This document shows, in pieces, positions 9,304 through 22,517 of a stretch of DNA of 64,000 nt. Within the stretch, counting starts at the first letter, position 1, and each line of letters starts with the position of its first letter. Origin of the DNA: Streptomyces atroolivaceus (GTDB lineage: Bacteria > Actinomycetota > Actinomycetes > Streptomycetales > Streptomycetaceae); assembly GCF_000717025.1 (NCBI RefSeq), contig NZ_JNXG01000013.1, positions 62,001 to 126,000 on the forward strand, given 5' to 3'. Made by a program: the position numbers and the translations under genes. The notes under the pieces were generated by a model. The model had not been told where the DNA came from, did not search any database, and worked only from the letters and a program-made list of their open reading frames with translations.

Positions 9304-9341
9304 GGGGCTCGAACGGCGCCGCGTCGCGCCGTCCGAGCCCC
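9304..9341 (-). terminator. Hairpin between gap and pgk
   Basis: GGGGCTCG followed by ACGGCG pairs with CGCCGT followed by CGAGCCCC across a short loop, with one A/C mismatch. It lies in the 112-nt gap between the gap stop (9376) and the pgk start (9263). A partial terminator here would let gap be made in excess of pgk and tpiA. Confidence 0.7.
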
Positions 9342-9375
9342 TCACATCACACCTGGATGCCTGCCGATCCTAGGA

Positions 9376-10401
<1,026 letters not shown>

Positions 10402-10780
10402 TTAGGAACGCCGGTTTCGATGCCGGCGAGTTTTATAGGGATGTCCCCGACCGCCTCCGACCCTACCTCTCCGAAGGCTCCGAAGTGACATCGAGAGCGC
10501 CGCTGCGAAGAGGGATCTCCTTACCGTCGAGTAGGAGCAGGGGATTCCGGCCGCGGACGCCGGCATGGGCGGCCCCGGCCCGCCCCCGGTCACCAAGCGT
10601 CAACAGCCGCCGGAACCGGGCCCCTTACGGCGCGAGGGCGGGCGGCGCCACCCGGTGGCGCGTTATCACCGGGAGTCACCGACGTGGGTCCGCCCCTCTC
10701 GGTGCGGCCCGCCGCCTGCGGCGGCATTGGCCCGATCCGGCGCCCTTCCGGAAGTACGCCACGGCGGACCGGGAGTTTCG

Positions 10781-10795
10781 CGCTCAATCGTGCAG
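10781..10795 (+). repeat. Direct repeat copy 1
   Basis: CGCTCAATCGTGCAG, identical to the copy at 10875-10889. Each copy is followed, after 4-5 bases, by GCACTC, so the similarity runs over about 25 bp. Confidence 0.85.
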
Positions 10796-10874
10796 CTCGG
10801 CACTCAATCGATGAATTTTCCAGGCCACCTGCGGGCTTTCGGGCGCGCGGGCGACAGAACTGCGCGAATCTTCC

Positions 10875-10889
10875 CGCTCAATCGTGCAG
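10875..10889 (+). repeat. Direct repeat copy 2
   Basis: CGCTCAATCGTGCAG, 94 bp from the first copy (start to start), with the same trailing GCACTC. The 94-bp offset is near nine helical turns, compatible with paired binding sites; this is inference. Confidence 0.85.
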
Positions 10890-10998
10890 AGGCGCACTCG
10901 AATGCATTCCGAAAAAGGTCCTGCCCCATTCGGATCACTTCCCGCACCTGGCCGGTAAATGCCGTCGGCCCCACCTTCCGGGGCTCTGGCGGAGGGCC

Positions 10999-11023
10999 CC
11001 GGCCGCGCGAGGAAGGCGGCCGG
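10999..11023 (-). terminator. Terminator after whiA
   Basis: Perfect 8-bp stem CCGGCCGC (10999-11006) with GCGGCCGG (11016-11023), loop of 9, beginning 17 nt past the whiA stop. It would close the uvrC-rapZ-yvcK-whiA transcript. Confidence 0.65.
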
Positions 11024-11040
11024 TGCTCCCTGCGCCGCTC

Positions 11041-12030
11041 TCAGCCCACGAGGCCGTCGGCCAGCTCCTCGCTGAGGGTCGATTCCGTGCCCGGGATACC
11101 CAGGTCCTGGGCCCGCTTGTCGGCCATGGCCAGCAGCCGCCTGATCCGGCCCGCGACCGCGTCCTTGGTCAGCGGCGGGTCGGCGAGCGCTCCCAGCTCC
11201 TCCAGGGAGGCCTGCTTGTGCTCCATACGCAGCCGTCCGGCGGCCGCGAGGTGCTCCGGCACCTCCTCGCCCAGGATCTCCAGCGCGCGCCCCACACGGG
11301 CGCCCGCCGCGACCGCGGCGCGGGCGGAGCGGCGGAGGTTGGCGTCGTCGAAGTTGGCGAGCCGGTTGGCCGTGGCGCGGACCTCGCGCCGCATCCGGCG
11401 CTCCTCCCAGGCCAGCACCGCCTCATGGGCGCCGAGGCGGGTCAGCAGGGCACCGATCGCGTCACCGTCCCGGACGACGACGCGGTCGACCCCCCGCACC
11501 TCCCGGGCCTTGGCCGCGATGGACAGCCTTCGGGCCGCACCGACCAGCGCGAGCGCGGCCTCCGGGCCGGGGCAGGTCACCTCGAGCGAGGACGACCGGC
11601 CGGGCTCGGTGAGTGACCCGTGGGCCAGGAAGGCGCCCCGCCAGGCCGCCTCCGCGTCGCAGGTGGCCCCCGAGACCACCTGCGGGGGCAGGCCGCGGAT
11701 GGGGCGGCCACGGCCGTCCACCAGACCGGTCTGGCGCGCCAGCTGGTCGCCGCCGGCCACCACCCGGACCACGTAGCGGGAGCCCCGGCGCAGTCCGCCG
11801 GGAGCCATCACGATCAGCTCCGAGCTGTGCCCGAAGATCTCGAGGATGTCCCGCTTGAGCCGGCGGGCCGCCATGGCCGTGTCCAGTTCGGCCTCGATCA
11901 CGATCCGGCCGCTCACCAGGTGCAGCCCGCCCGCGAACCGAAGAATCGCCGAGACCTCCGCCTTTCTGCAGCAGGTCCGGGTCACGGGAAGCCGAGAGAC
12001 TTCGTCCTTCACCGCTGGCGTCATCGCCAT
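11041..12030 (-). CDS. whiA: Sporulation transcription factor WhiA
   Basis: A 329-residue protein combining a LAGLIDADG homing-endonuclease-like N-domain with a C-terminal helix-turn-helix. Recognisable stretches are [19 protein letters not shown] near the N-terminus, [18 protein letters not shown], and the C-terminal helix-turn-helix ([20 protein letters not shown]). In Streptomyces it acts with WhiB to trigger sporulation septation. The ATG at 12030 lies inside the end of yvcK (10-bp overlap), so expression is coupled to the upstream genes. Confidence 0.97.
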   Translation of the reverse strand: MAMTPAVKDEVSRLPVTRTCCRKAEVSAILRFAGGLHLVSGRIVIEAELDTAMAARRLKRDILEIFGHSSELIVMAPGGLRRGSRYVVRVVAGGDQLARQTGLVDGRGRPIRGLPPQVVSGATCDAEAAWRGAFLAHGSLTEPGRSSSLEVTCPGPEAALALVGAARRLSIAAKAREVRGVDRVVVRDGDAIGALLTRLGAHEAVLAWEERRMRREVRATANRLANFDDANLRRSARAAVAAGARVGRALEILGEEVPEHLAAAGRLRMEHKQASLEELGALADPPLTKDAVAGRIRRLLAMADKRAQDLGIPGTESTLSEELADGLVG

Positions 12031-13055
12031 GGGCCGATCCTTCCATGCATCCGAAAAATACGGTCGTACGCGGCGGCCAACAGCTCCGGATCATGAATCG
12101 GAACGCCGTCGGGTGAGGCCACGGGGGCCAGCTCGACCGCGGCTCCGAGCCGCTGGGCGGCGTCGGCGAGGGACTCGCGGTCGGGCACGGCGGCCTCGTC
12201 GGCCAGCACCACGTCCATGGCGAGTTTAGGGGCGTGTCGTCCCAAAACCTCCAAATGACGCTGCGGTGAGAAGCCTTCTGTTTCACCGGGCTGTGGTGCG
12301 AGGTTCAGCGAGAGGACCTTACGGGCCTTCGTGGTCACCAGCGCGTCGAGCAGTTCGGGTACCAGCAGATGCGGAATCACGGAGGAGAACCAGGATCCGG
12401 GACCGAGCACCACCCAGTCGGCGTCGAGCACCGCGGCCACCGCTTCGGGCACCGCCGGCGGGTCGGCCGGCACGACGTGGACGGACTGCACCTCCCCGGG
12501 GGTGAGCGCCACCGTCGCCTGCCCGCGCACGACGACCGTGCTGTCGGGGCGCTCCGGGTCGTGCCCCCGTACGAGCGCCTGGAGCTCCAGGGGGACGGCG
12601 GACATCGGCAGCACCCTGCCGTGTGCTCCGAGGAGCTTGCCGACCAGGTCGAGGGCCTGGACGTGGTCGCCCAGCTGTTCCCAGAGGGCGACGATGAGCA
12701 GATTGCCCACCGCGTGCTCGTGGAGTTCCCCCTTGGACTCGAAGCGGTGCTGGATGACCTGGGCCCAGGTCTGGCCCCATTCGTCGTCCCCGCACAGCGC
12801 CGCGAGCGCCTTGCGCAGGTCGCCCGGCGGGAGGACGCCGAGCTCCTCGCGGAGCCGGCCGCTGGAACCGCCGTCGTCGGCGACGGTCACCACGGCCGTG
12901 AGGTCGCCGGTGATCCGGCGGAGAGCCGTGAGCGAGGCCGACAGCCCCATGCCGCCGCCGAGAGCGACGACCTTGGGCTGGGCGCCGCGCTTGCGGCCGG
13001 AGAGCGCGGCCGTGGCCCTGCTCAGCCGGCGCTGACGCAGATGGCGACTGCTCAC
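12021..13055 (-). CDS. yvcK: YvcK/CofD-family gluconeogenesis factor-like protein
   Basis: A 344-residue protein whose core begins [19 protein letters not shown], the nucleotide-binding motif shared with CofD, followed by [20 protein letters not shown]. YvcK-type proteins bind UDP-sugars and link central carbon metabolism with cell wall growth. The GTG at 13055 overlaps the rapZ stop by 4 bp (GTGA), and the C-terminus overlaps the whiA start by 10 bp, the conserved rapZ-yvcK-whiA arrangement. A longer frame to 13163 exists but runs inside rapZ and is not supported. Confidence 0.94.
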   Translation of the reverse strand: MSSRHLRQRRLSRATAALSGRKRGAQPKVVALGGGMGLSASLTALRRITGDLTAVVTVADDGGSSGRLREELGVLPPGDLRKALAALCGDDEWGQTWAQVIQHRFESKGELHEHAVGNLLIVALWEQLGDHVQALDLVGKLLGAHGRVLPMSAVPLELQALVRGHDPERPDSTVVVRGQATVALTPGEVQSVHVVPADPPAVPEAVAAVLDADWVVLGPGSWFSSVIPHLLVPELLDALVTTKARKVLSLNLAPQPGETEGFSPQRHLEVLGRHAPKLAMDVVLADEAAVPDRESLADAAQRLGAAVELAPVASPDGVPIHDPELLAAAYDRIFRMHGRIGPWR

Positions 13056-14017
13056 TCTCGCCCCATGTCCCGGTGGACGAGGACGGTCTCGATCCCTTCG
13101 GTGGCCAGCCGGGCGGACAGCTTCTCCGACATGGCGACGGAACGGTGCTTGCCGCCCGTGCACCCGACCGCGATGGTCACGTAACGCTTGCCCTCGCGGC
13201 GGTAACCGGCGGCGATGAGCTGCAGCAGCTCCGTGTACTGGTTGAGGAATTCCTTGGCGCCCGGCTGGTCGAAGACGTAGTCGGACACCTCCTCGTTGAG
13301 CCCGGTGAAGGGACGGAGCTCGGGGACCCAGTGGGGGTTCGGCAGGAAGCGGCAGTCGACGACCAGGTCGGCGTCGACCGGCAGCCCGTACTTGAAGCCG
13401 AACGACATCACCGTCGCCCGCAGCTCCGGCTCCTCGTCGCCGGCGAACTGGGCGTCCATCTTGGCCCGCAGCTCGTGCACGTTGAGGCTGGAGGTGTCGA
13501 TGACGAGGTCCGCGTCGCCACGCAGCTCACGCAGCAGGTCACGCTCGGCGGCGATGCCGTCGACGATGCGGCCGTCGCCCTGGAGCGGGTGCGGGCGGCG
13601 GACCGATTCGAAACGGCGTACGAGGGCGTCGTCGGACGACTCCAGGAAGACGATCCGCCGGGTGACGTGCTTGGCCTCCAGGTCCGCCAGGGACTCCCGG
13701 AGGTTGTCGAAGAAGCGTCGGCCGCGTACGTCGACGACGACGGCGATGCGGGCGACGTTGCCCTGGGACCGGGCGCCGAGCTCCACCATCGTGGGGATCA
13801 GCGCGGGCGGCAGGTTGTCGACGACGAACCAGCCGAGGTCCTCCAGACACTTGGCGGCGGTGCTGCGCCCGGCGCCCGACATTCCGGAGATGATCACCAG
13901 CTCGGGGATGGCGGGCGTGACGGCCTCTGCCTTCTCCGTGGTGCTTCCCGTACTCACGTGTGCTGCTCCGTCTGCTCGGCCGCGTTCGTCCTGGCGTTCA
14001 TGCGCGTGCTCGGTCAT
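13052..14017 (-). CDS. rapZ: RNase adapter / nucleotide-binding protein RapZ (YvcJ)
   Basis: A 321-residue P-loop protein: the Walker A region is [20 protein letters not shown] (about residues 41-60), with Arg in the usual Lys place of GKS. Later signatures include [38 protein letters not shown] and [18 protein letters not shown]. It hydrolyses nucleotides in Bacillus and adapts RNase E in Escherichia coli; its role in Streptomyces is less clear. The ATG at 14017 overlaps the uvrC stop by 4 bp, deciding the start over a GTG 20 codons downstream. Confidence 0.93.
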   Translation of the reverse strand: MTEHAHERQDERGRADGAAHVSTGSTTEKAEAVTPAIPELVIISGMSGAGRSTAAKCLEDLGWFVVDNLPPALIPTMVELGARSQGNVARIAVVVDVRGRRFFDNLRESLADLEAKHVTRRIVFLESSDDALVRRFESVRRPHPLQGDGRIVDGIAAERDLLRELRGDADLVIDTSSLNVHELRAKMDAQFAGDEEPELRATVMSFGFKYGLPVDADLVVDCRFLPNPHWVPELRPFTGLNEEVSDYVFDQPGAKEFLNQYTELLQLIAAGYRREGKRYVTIAVGCTGGKHRSVAMSEKLSARLATEGIETVLVHRDMGRE

Positions 14018-16140
14018 GTCCTGCTGCCCCCGTCGTCGTCTTCGATGATCTCGCCCGTCGCGGTGTTCACGGCGGGCGCGGCCGGGGCGGCCGCGGCGAA
14101 GGCTGCGGCCACGGACTCCGCGGTCCTGCGCCCTATCCCCGGCACCTCGCAGACCTCTTCGATTGTCGCCTGCCGCAGCTTCTTGACGGAACCGAAATGC
14201 TTGATCAGCGCCTGCTTGCGGGTCTCGCCGAGGCCTGGCACGTCGTCCAGAGGGCTGCTGCGGATGCGCTTGGCACGCTTGGCCCGCTGGTAGGTGATGG
14301 CGAAGCGGTGGGCCTCGTCGCGGATGCGCTGCAGGAGGTAGAGGCCCTCGCTGGAACGCGGAAGGACCACCGGATCGTCGTCGTCGGGCAGCCAGACCTC
14401 CTCGAGCCGCTTGGCCAGACCGCAGACGGCGATGTCGTCGATACCCAGCTCGTCCAGGGCGCGCTTGGCGGCGGCGACCTGGGGCTGCCCTCCGTCGACG
14501 ACGACGAGCTGGGGCGGGTAGGCGAAGCGCTTGGGGCGGCCGTCGTCCTCCCGGGGCTCCTCCCCGGGGCCGGTGTCCGGCCCCGGGGGCGCCACCGCGC
14601 CGGGCACGGGCCCACCCGGTGCGGGCTCCGGGGGCGCGGGGGCGGGGCCTGCCGGGCCCACCGGGGCGGGGGCCGCGGGATCCGCGGGTGCCGGGACGGG
14701 GCCTGTGGGTGCCGGGGTCTCCTCCCACTCCCCCGTCCGCTCCTTCTCGTGGAGGTAGCGCTTGAAGCGGCGGCCGATGACCTCGTGCATCGACCGGACG
14801 TCGTCCTGGCCCTCGAAGCCCTTGATCTGGAAGCGGCGGTACTCGCTCTTGCGGGCGAGGCCGTCCTCGAAGACCACCATGGACGCGACCACGTCGTCCC
14901 CCTGGAGGTGCGAGATGTCGAAGCACTCGACGCGCAGCGGCGCGGTGTCGAGGCCGAGTGCCTCGGCGATCTCCTCCAGGGCCCGGGAGCGCGTCGTGAG
15001 ATCGGACGCGCGCTTGGTCTTATGCAGCCCGAGCGCCTGCTGTGCGTTCCGCTGGACCGTGATCATCAGGTCCTTCTTGTCGCCCCGCTGAGGGATCCGC
15101 AGACTGACCTGCGACCCCCTGCGGCCCGCGAGCCACTGGGACACGGCCTCGGGGTCCTCGGGAAGCGCCGGGACCAGTACCTCCTTGGGAACGGAGTCGC
15201 CCGTCTCCTCCCCGTACAGCTGCTGGAGCGCGTGTTCGACCAGGCCCGCCGTGTCGACGGCCTCGACCTTGTCGGTGACCCAGCCGCGCTGACCACGCAC
15301 GCGTCCGCCGCGGACGTGGAAGATCTGGACCGCCGCCTCGAGCTCGTCCTCGGCGACGGCGATCAGGTCGGCGTCGGTGGCGTCGGCGAGGACGACCGCG
15401 CTCTTCTCCATGGCGCGCTTGAGCGCCCCCGCGTCGTCACGCAGCCGGGCCGCCCGCTCGTACTCCATCTCCTCGGCCGCCAGCATCATGTCCTTCTCGA
15501 GGCGGCGGATGTACGTCCCGGTGCGGCCGGCCATGAAGTCGCAGAACTCCTCGGCCAGATCCCGGTGTTCCTCGGGGGTGACCCGGCCCACACACGGGGC
15601 GGAGCACTTGCCGATGTAGCCGAGGAGGCAGGGGCGACCGGTCCGCTCGGCGTTCTTGAAGACACCCGCGGAGCACGTACGCACGGGGAAGACCCGGAGC
15701 ATCAGGTCGACGGTCTCGCGGATCGCCCAGGCGTGCCCGTACGGGCCGAAGTAGCGCACGCCCTTCTTCTTGGCGCCGCGCATCACCTGGACGCGCGGGA
15801 ACTCCTCGTTGAGCGTGACCGCGAGGTAGGGGTAGCTCTTGTCGTCGCGGTACTTGACGTTGAACCTGGGGTCGAACTCCTTGATCCAGGAGTACTCCAG
15901 CTGAAGCGCCTCGACCTCGGTGGAGACCACGGTCCACTCCACGGATGCCGCCGTGGTGACCATCGTGCGGGTGCGCGGGTGCAGACCGGCCAGGTCCTGG
16001 AAGTAGTTGGCCAGGCGCTGGCGCAGGTTCTTGGCCTTCCCGACGTAGATCACCCGGCGGTGCTCGTCGCGGAACTTGTAGACCCCCGGGGAGTCGGGGA
16101 TCTGTCCCGGCCTGGGGCGGTAGCTGGAGGGGTCTGCCAT
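14014..16140 (-). CDS. uvrC: Excinuclease ABC subunit C
   Basis: Makes the dual incision in nucleotide excision repair with UvrB. The 708-residue protein has the N-terminal GIY-YIG nuclease ([20 protein letters not shown]), a cysteine cluster ([23 protein letters not shown]), a UvrB-interacting UVR motif near residue 220, an RNase H-like domain with [19 protein letters not shown], and C-terminal helix-hairpin-helices ([20 protein letters not shown]). Unusual is a Pro/Ala/Gly-rich insert at about residues 467-535. The ATG at 16140 lies 7 nt after a -10 element of a PafBC-type promoter, so the mRNA is probably leaderless. It heads the uvrC-rapZ-yvcK-whiA series. Confidence 0.96.
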   Translation of the reverse strand: MADPSSYRPRPGQIPDSPGVYKFRDEHRRVIYVGKAKNLRQRLANYFQDLAGLHPRTRTMVTTAASVEWTVVSTEVEALQLEYSWIKEFDPRFNVKYRDDKSYPYLAVTLNEEFPRVQVMRGAKKKGVRYFGPYGHAWAIRETVDLMLRVFPVRTCSAGVFKNAERTGRPCLLGYIGKCSAPCVGRVTPEEHRDLAEEFCDFMAGRTGTYIRRLEKDMMLAAEEMEYERAARLRDDAGALKRAMEKSAVVLADATDADLIAVAEDELEAAVQIFHVRGGRVRGQRGWVTDKVEAVDTAGLVEHALQQLYGEETGDSVPKEVLVPALPEDPEAVSQWLAGRRGSQVSLRIPQRGDKKDLMITVQRNAQQALGLHKTKRASDLTTRSRALEEIAEALGLDTAPLRVECFDISHLQGDDVVASMVVFEDGLARKSEYRRFQIKGFEGQDDVRSMHEVIGRRFKRYLHEKERTGEWEETPAPTGPVPAPADPAAPAPVGPAGPAPAPPEPAPGGPVPGAVAPPGPDTGPGEEPREDDGRPKRFAYPPQLVVVDGGQPQVAAAKRALDELGIDDIAVCGLAKRLEEVWLPDDDDPVVLPRSSEGLYLLQRIRDEAHRFAITYQRAKRAKRIRSSPLDDVPGLGETRKQALIKHFGSVKKLRQATIEEVCEVPGIGRRTAESVAAAFAAAAPAAPAVNTATGEIIEDDDGGSRT

Positions 16141-16147
16141 GTCTCAC

Positions 16148-16170
16148 ACCCTACTGGCGGGCAGTGACAG
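16148..16170 (-). promoter_or_regulatory. PafBC-type (RecA-independent) damage promoter of uvrC
   Basis: On the minus strand: CTGTCACTG, exactly 8 nt, TAGGGT, then 7 nt to the uvrC ATG. The published consensus is close to TTGTCRGTG-N8-TANNNT. Two positions of the -35 part differ, but spacing and position match the copies at uvrB, ogt and polA. Confidence 0.65.
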
Positions 16171-16218
16171 AGCGGCATCTCCGGGAGCCCGGGGGCTCGC
16201 GAGGAGCTGCCGGGCCGG

Positions 16219-16647
16219 TCAGGCCCCGGGTCCCGCGACGAGCTTTCCGCCCTCGAGCTTCACGGGGACGGAGGGCAGCGGCACCGTGGCGGGCCCCTGC
16301 AGCGCCTTGCCCGTGGTCATGTCGAAGCGGCTGCCGTGGCAGGGGCAGTTGCCCTCGTTTCCCTCGACCTTGTCCAGGAGGCAGCCCGCGTGGGTGCACT
16401 GCGCGCTGAAGGCCCTGTACTGGCCGGCGGCCGGGCAGCTGACGACGACCCGCTGCTCCCGGTAGAGCTTCGCGCCGCCGACCGGGACCTCGTCCGCGGC
16501 ACCGAGCTCGACGGGCGCGGTGGGAGTGGGCGTCTGCGCGTGGCCGAGCTTCGAGTCGGTGGAACAGGCCGCCGCTCCCAGGCCGGCGGCACCGGCGAGA
16601 GCGGCGCCCTTCAGTACGGTACGGCGGGCGGCGGGCAGGCCGGACAT
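16219..16647 (-). CDS. Rieske [2Fe-2S] protein, exported by Tat, probable lipoprotein
   Basis: A 142-residue protein. The N-terminus has a twin-arginine signal (ARRTVLKGAALAGAAGLG) ending in a lipobox-like GAAAC. The mature part is a Rieske fold with the cluster ligands in CTHAGCLL and CPCHGSRFD (about residues 87-112), which supply Cys-His and Cys-His pairs. The ATG at 16647 is used because it places the signal peptide at the N-terminus; an in-frame start at 16845 would bury it. It is a small electron carrier of the envelope; its partner is unknown and it sits alone between uvrC and uvrA. Confidence 0.88.
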   Translation of the reverse strand: MSGLPAARRTVLKGAALAGAAGLGAAACSTDSKLGHAQTPTPTAPVELGAADEVPVGGAKLYREQRVVVSCPAAGQYRAFSAQCTHAGCLLDKVEGNEGNCPCHGSRFDMTTGKALQGPATVPLPSVPVKLEGGKLVAGPGA

Positions 16648-16826
16648 GCGGTCTCCACTGGTCGGGGGGACAGAGAGCCACCGCACCGTCCGGGGCACCG
16701 GGTGCCGGGGACCATGGGCACGGGCCGCACCTGATGGCATGGGCGACAGACCCGACGATACCGACAGAGAACGCCGGACCTTCGACCGGCCCCGGGGAGC
16801 GCCGGGCGGGCGGACGGGAAGGCCCT

Positions 16827-16876
16827 GCCGGCGGACGGGCGGCACCCCTTGTGCAGGGTGCCGCCCGTCCGCCGGC
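16827..16876 (-). terminator. Very strong terminator after uvrA
   Basis: Uninterrupted 21-bp inverted repeat: 16827-16847 pairs with 16856-16876 around the 8-nt loop CTTGTGCA. It begins 6 nt past the uvrA stop. This is the longest perfect stem noticed in the window. Confidence 0.9.
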
Positions 16877-16881
16877 CGGTG

Positions 16882-19914
<3,033 letters not shown>

Positions 19915-20015
19915 GCCGGTCCGCACCTTTCTGGAGAGAAGTGGGGGAACTGAGCCCCTGTCCCAGGGTATGGGGGGCGCCACAGCGATGTACGAAGCTT
20001 TCGACTCCGAGCGTA

Positions 20016-20031
20016 TAGCACGCGCATTCGA
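20016..20031 (-). promoter_or_regulatory. Possible LexA (SOS) box upstream of uvrA
   Basis: Minus-strand TCGAATGCGCGTGCTA matches 9 of the 12 defined positions of the actinobacterial SOS box TCGAAC-N4-GTTCGA. It lies 102 bp before the uvrA GTG and overlaps TATACG, a possible -10. Weak evidence. Confidence 0.3.
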
Positions 20032-20089
20032 TTTACGGACGTCCGAAGACTCCATCACCCGAATGAGTGGTGGGGTCTACGCTCGGCCC

Positions 20090-20779
20090 ATGACTGATCA
20101 TGCGCGCGACCTGGAAGCTGTACGTGAAGCGACCGATCGGCTGCTCAGCGCCACGGGCAAGATGGACGACGGCGCCGTTGCCGAGCCGTCGCGTCTGCCG
20201 GGCTGGAGCCGCGGCCATGTACTTGCCCACCTGTCACGTAACGCCGACGCCCTCGTGAATGTTCTCCAGGGACGCCCGATGTACGCGAACAGCGAAACCC
20301 GGGACGCGGAGATCGAACGTGACGCCCCGCGGCCGCTGGCCGAACACCTCTCCGACCTGCGCACGAGCGGTGCACGCTTCCTGGCGGCGGCCGACGCACC
20401 GGCCGACTGGTCACGGACGGTCACCCTGCGCAACGGTGTGACGGACTCGGCCTCCCGGGTCCCCTTCCGCCGGTGGGTCGAGATCGAGCTGCACCACGTC
20501 GATCTGGGGGTGGGTCACGAGCTGGAGGACCTGCCGGAGGAGTTCGTCACCCGGGAGAACGACTTCCTGGCAGAACGCTTCGCCGGGCACCCCGGCGTCG
20601 TCCCCACGACCGCCTTCACCGAGGACGGCCAACTGTGGACGACGGGCGGCGGGGCCGAGGGCGCTCCGGTCACCGTGCGGGGCACGGCCGCCGACATCCT
20701 GGGCTGGCTCTGCGGGCGTCGTGACGGCTCCGCACTCACCGTGACGGACGGCAGCCTTCCGGCCCTGCCCCCGCTATAG
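20090..20779 (+). CDS. Maleylpyruvate isomerase family mycothiol-dependent enzyme
   Basis: A 229-residue MDMPI-type protein. The N-terminal domain has LPGWSRGHVLAHLSRNADAL (about residues 35-54) and VEIELHHVDLGVGHE, with the His residues expected to bind zinc; the C-terminal MDMPI_C domain ends VRGTAADILGWLCGRRDG. Such enzymes use mycothiol as thiol cofactor for isomerisation or detoxification. The ATG at 20090 sits 6 nt after TACGCT (20078-20083), so the transcript may be leaderless. An MBL-fold hydrolase follows after 10 nt, a pairing that suggests a thiol-adduct pathway (inference). Confidence 0.88.
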   Translation: MTDHARDLEAVREATDRLLSATGKMDDGAVAEPSRLPGWSRGHVLAHLSRNADALVNVLQGRPMYANSETRDAEIERDAPRPLAEHLSDLRTSGARFLAAADAPADWSRTVTLRNGVTDSASRVPFRRWVEIELHHVDLGVGHELEDLPEEFVTRENDFLAERFAGHPGVVPTTAFTEDGQLWTTGGGAEGAPVTVRGTAADILGWLCGRRDGSALTVTDGSLPALPPL

Positions 20780-20789
20780 GCTGCGTCCC

Positions 20790-21446
20790 ATGACGTACAG
20801 CGGAACGGTCAAGGTCGGCGGACCTGCGGATGTGCACGAACTGACGGACCTGATGATCTCCAAGGTCGCCGTCGGGCCGATGAACAACAACGCGTACCTC
20901 CTGCGCTGCCGGGCCACCGGCGAGCAGCTGCTGATCGACGCGGCCGCCGAGGCGGGGACCCTGCTGCGGCTGATCGGTGAGGACGGGATCGCGTCCGTGG
21001 TCACGACACACCGGCACGGTGACCACTGGCAGGCACTCGGGGAGGTCGTCGCGGCCACCGGGGCGCGGACCTTCGCCGGGAGGTACGACGCCGAGGGCAT
21101 CCCGGTCCCGACCGACGAGCTCGTCGAGGACGACGGCACGATCCGGGTGGGCCGGGTCACGCTGACCGCCAGGCATCTGACCGGCCACACCCCCGGGTCC
21201 ATCGCCCTGGTCTACGACGACCCGCACGGGGCGCCGCACGTGTTCACCGGGGACTGCCTCTTCCCCGGCGGCCTGGGCAACACGCACAAGGACCCGGAGG
21301 CCTTCGCGAGCCTGTTCCACGACGTGCGGACCAAGCTCTTCGACCGTCTGCCGGACGAGTCGTGGATCTATCCCGGCCACGGTCACGACACCACGCTCGG
21401 CGCCGAGCGCCCGCACCTGCCGGAGTGGCGCGAGCGCGGCTGGTGA
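20790..21446 (+). CDS. MBL-fold metallo-hydrolase (glyoxalase II-like)
   Basis: A 218-residue zinc hydrolase with the signature THRHGDHWQA (HxHxDH, about residues 71-80), the further ligand region ARHLTGHTPGSIALVYD, TGDCLFPGGLGNT and the closing YPGHGHDTTLG. This is the hydroxyacylglutathione-hydrolase-like class acting on thioesters or similar. It begins 10 nt after the mycothiol-dependent enzyme gene. The -10-like TAGGCT (20777-20782) overlaps that gene's TAG stop codon and stands 7 nt before this ATG, so it can also have its own leaderless message. Confidence 0.9.
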   Translation: MTYSGTVKVGGPADVHELTDLMISKVAVGPMNNNAYLLRCRATGEQLLIDAAAEAGTLLRLIGEDGIASVVTTHRHGDHWQALGEVVAATGARTFAGRYDAEGIPVPTDELVEDDGTIRVGRVTLTARHLTGHTPGSIALVYDDPHGAPHVFTGDCLFPGGLGNTHKDPEAFASLFHDVRTKLFDRLPDESWIYPGHGHDTTLGAERPHLPEWRERGW

Positions 21447-21460
21447 CCGGGTAGGAACGC

Positions 21461-21497
21461 CCGACGGCCGGGTGCCCCTCGGGGCCCCGGCCGTCGG
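21461..21497. terminator. Bidirectional terminator between MBL hydrolase and terC
   Basis: Perfect 12-bp inverted repeat: CCGACGGCCGGG (21461-21472) with CCCGGCCGTCGG (21486-21497), loop of 13. It lies between convergent stop codons at 21446 and 21515 and can serve both. Confidence 0.85.
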
Positions 21498-21514
21498 TGT
21501 GTCCGCCCGGCGCG

Positions 21515-22513
21515 CTACTTCTCCGCGCCGACGTTCTCGCTGTCGTCCTTCTTCTCGCCCTTCTCCGCCGCTTCCTGCTTCTTGGAGGCGATGAGGCTGG
21601 TGATCGTAGTGATCACCAGGACGCCGCAGATGACGGCGAGGGAGAACGGGATGGAGATCTCCGGGACGTGCACCCCGGACTCGTGCAGGGCGTGCAGCAC
21701 GAGCTTGACGCCGATGAATCCCAGGATCACCGAGAGCCCGTAGCTGAGGTGGACCAGCTTCTTCAGCAGACCGCCGATGAGGAAGTACAGCTGACGCAGG
21801 CCCATCAGGGCGAAGGCGTTGGCGGTGAAGACGATGTACGGGTCCTGGGTCAGGCCGAAGATCGCCGGGATGGAGTCCAGCGCGAACAGCACATCGGTGG
21901 TGCCGATGGCGAGCATGACCACCATCAGGGGGGTCATGACGCGCTTGCCGTTGTTCCGGATGAAGAGCTTGGTGCCGTGGTACTTGTCGGCGACACCGAA
22001 ACGGTGCTCGATCGACTTCAGGAGACGGTTCTCCTCGAACTCGTCCTCCTCGTCGTCGGACCGCGCCTCCTGGATCAGCTTCCAGGCGGTGTAGATCAGG
22101 AACGCGCCGAAGATGTAGAAGACCCACGAGAAGTTGGCGATGACCGCGGCACCGGCGGCGATGAAGATCGCACGCAGCACCAGTGCGATCAGCACACCGA
22201 TGAGCAGAACCCGCTGCTGCAGGTGGGAGGGCACCGAGAACTTCGCCATGATCAGGACGAAGACGAAGAGGTTGTCGACACTGAGCGACTTCTCGGTGAT
22301 GAAGCCGGCGAAGAACTCGCCCGAGGCCTGGCTCTCTCCGAAGACCAACAGGCCCAGTCCGAAGAGGGCGGCCAGGGCGATCCAGACGATGGTCCAGATC
22401 CCGGCTTCCTTGGTCGACACGTCATGGGGCTTGCGCCCGATGAAGAAGTCGACGGCGATGAGGGCGCTCAGACCAAAGATGGTCAGCGCCCAGAGGGTCC
22501 ATGAAACGTCCAC
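21515..22513 (-). CDS. TerC/Alx-family membrane protein, probable metal (Mn2+) exporter
   Basis: A 332-residue integral membrane protein with about nine hydrophobic helices. Family signatures are EKSLSVDNLFVFVLIMAKF (about residues 74-92) and GTTDVLFALDSIPAIFGLT (about residues 204-222), whose acidic residues line the transport path, and a charged cytoplasmic loop RSDDEEDEFEENRLLKSIEH. TerC proteins are linked to tellurite resistance and Mn2+ efflux. The GTG at 22513 has GGAGG 4 nt upstream; this site sits in a hairpin of a manganese riboswitch, supporting the manganese assignment. The C-terminus is a charged Lys/Glu tail. Confidence 0.92.
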   Translation of the reverse strand: MDVSWTLWALTIFGLSALIAVDFFIGRKPHDVSTKEAGIWTIVWIALAALFGLGLLVFGESQASGEFFAGFITEKSLSVDNLFVFVLIMAKFSVPSHLQQRVLLIGVLIALVLRAIFIAAGAAVIANFSWVFYIFGAFLIYTAWKLIQEARSDDEEDEFEENRLLKSIEHRFGVADKYHGTKLFIRNNGKRVMTPLMVVMLAIGTTDVLFALDSIPAIFGLTQDPYIVFTANAFALMGLRQLYFLIGGLLKKLVHLSYGLSVILGFIGVKLVLHALHESGVHVPEISIPFSLAVICGVLVITTITSLIASKKQEAAEKGEKKDDSENVGAEK

Positions 22514-22517
22514 TGCG

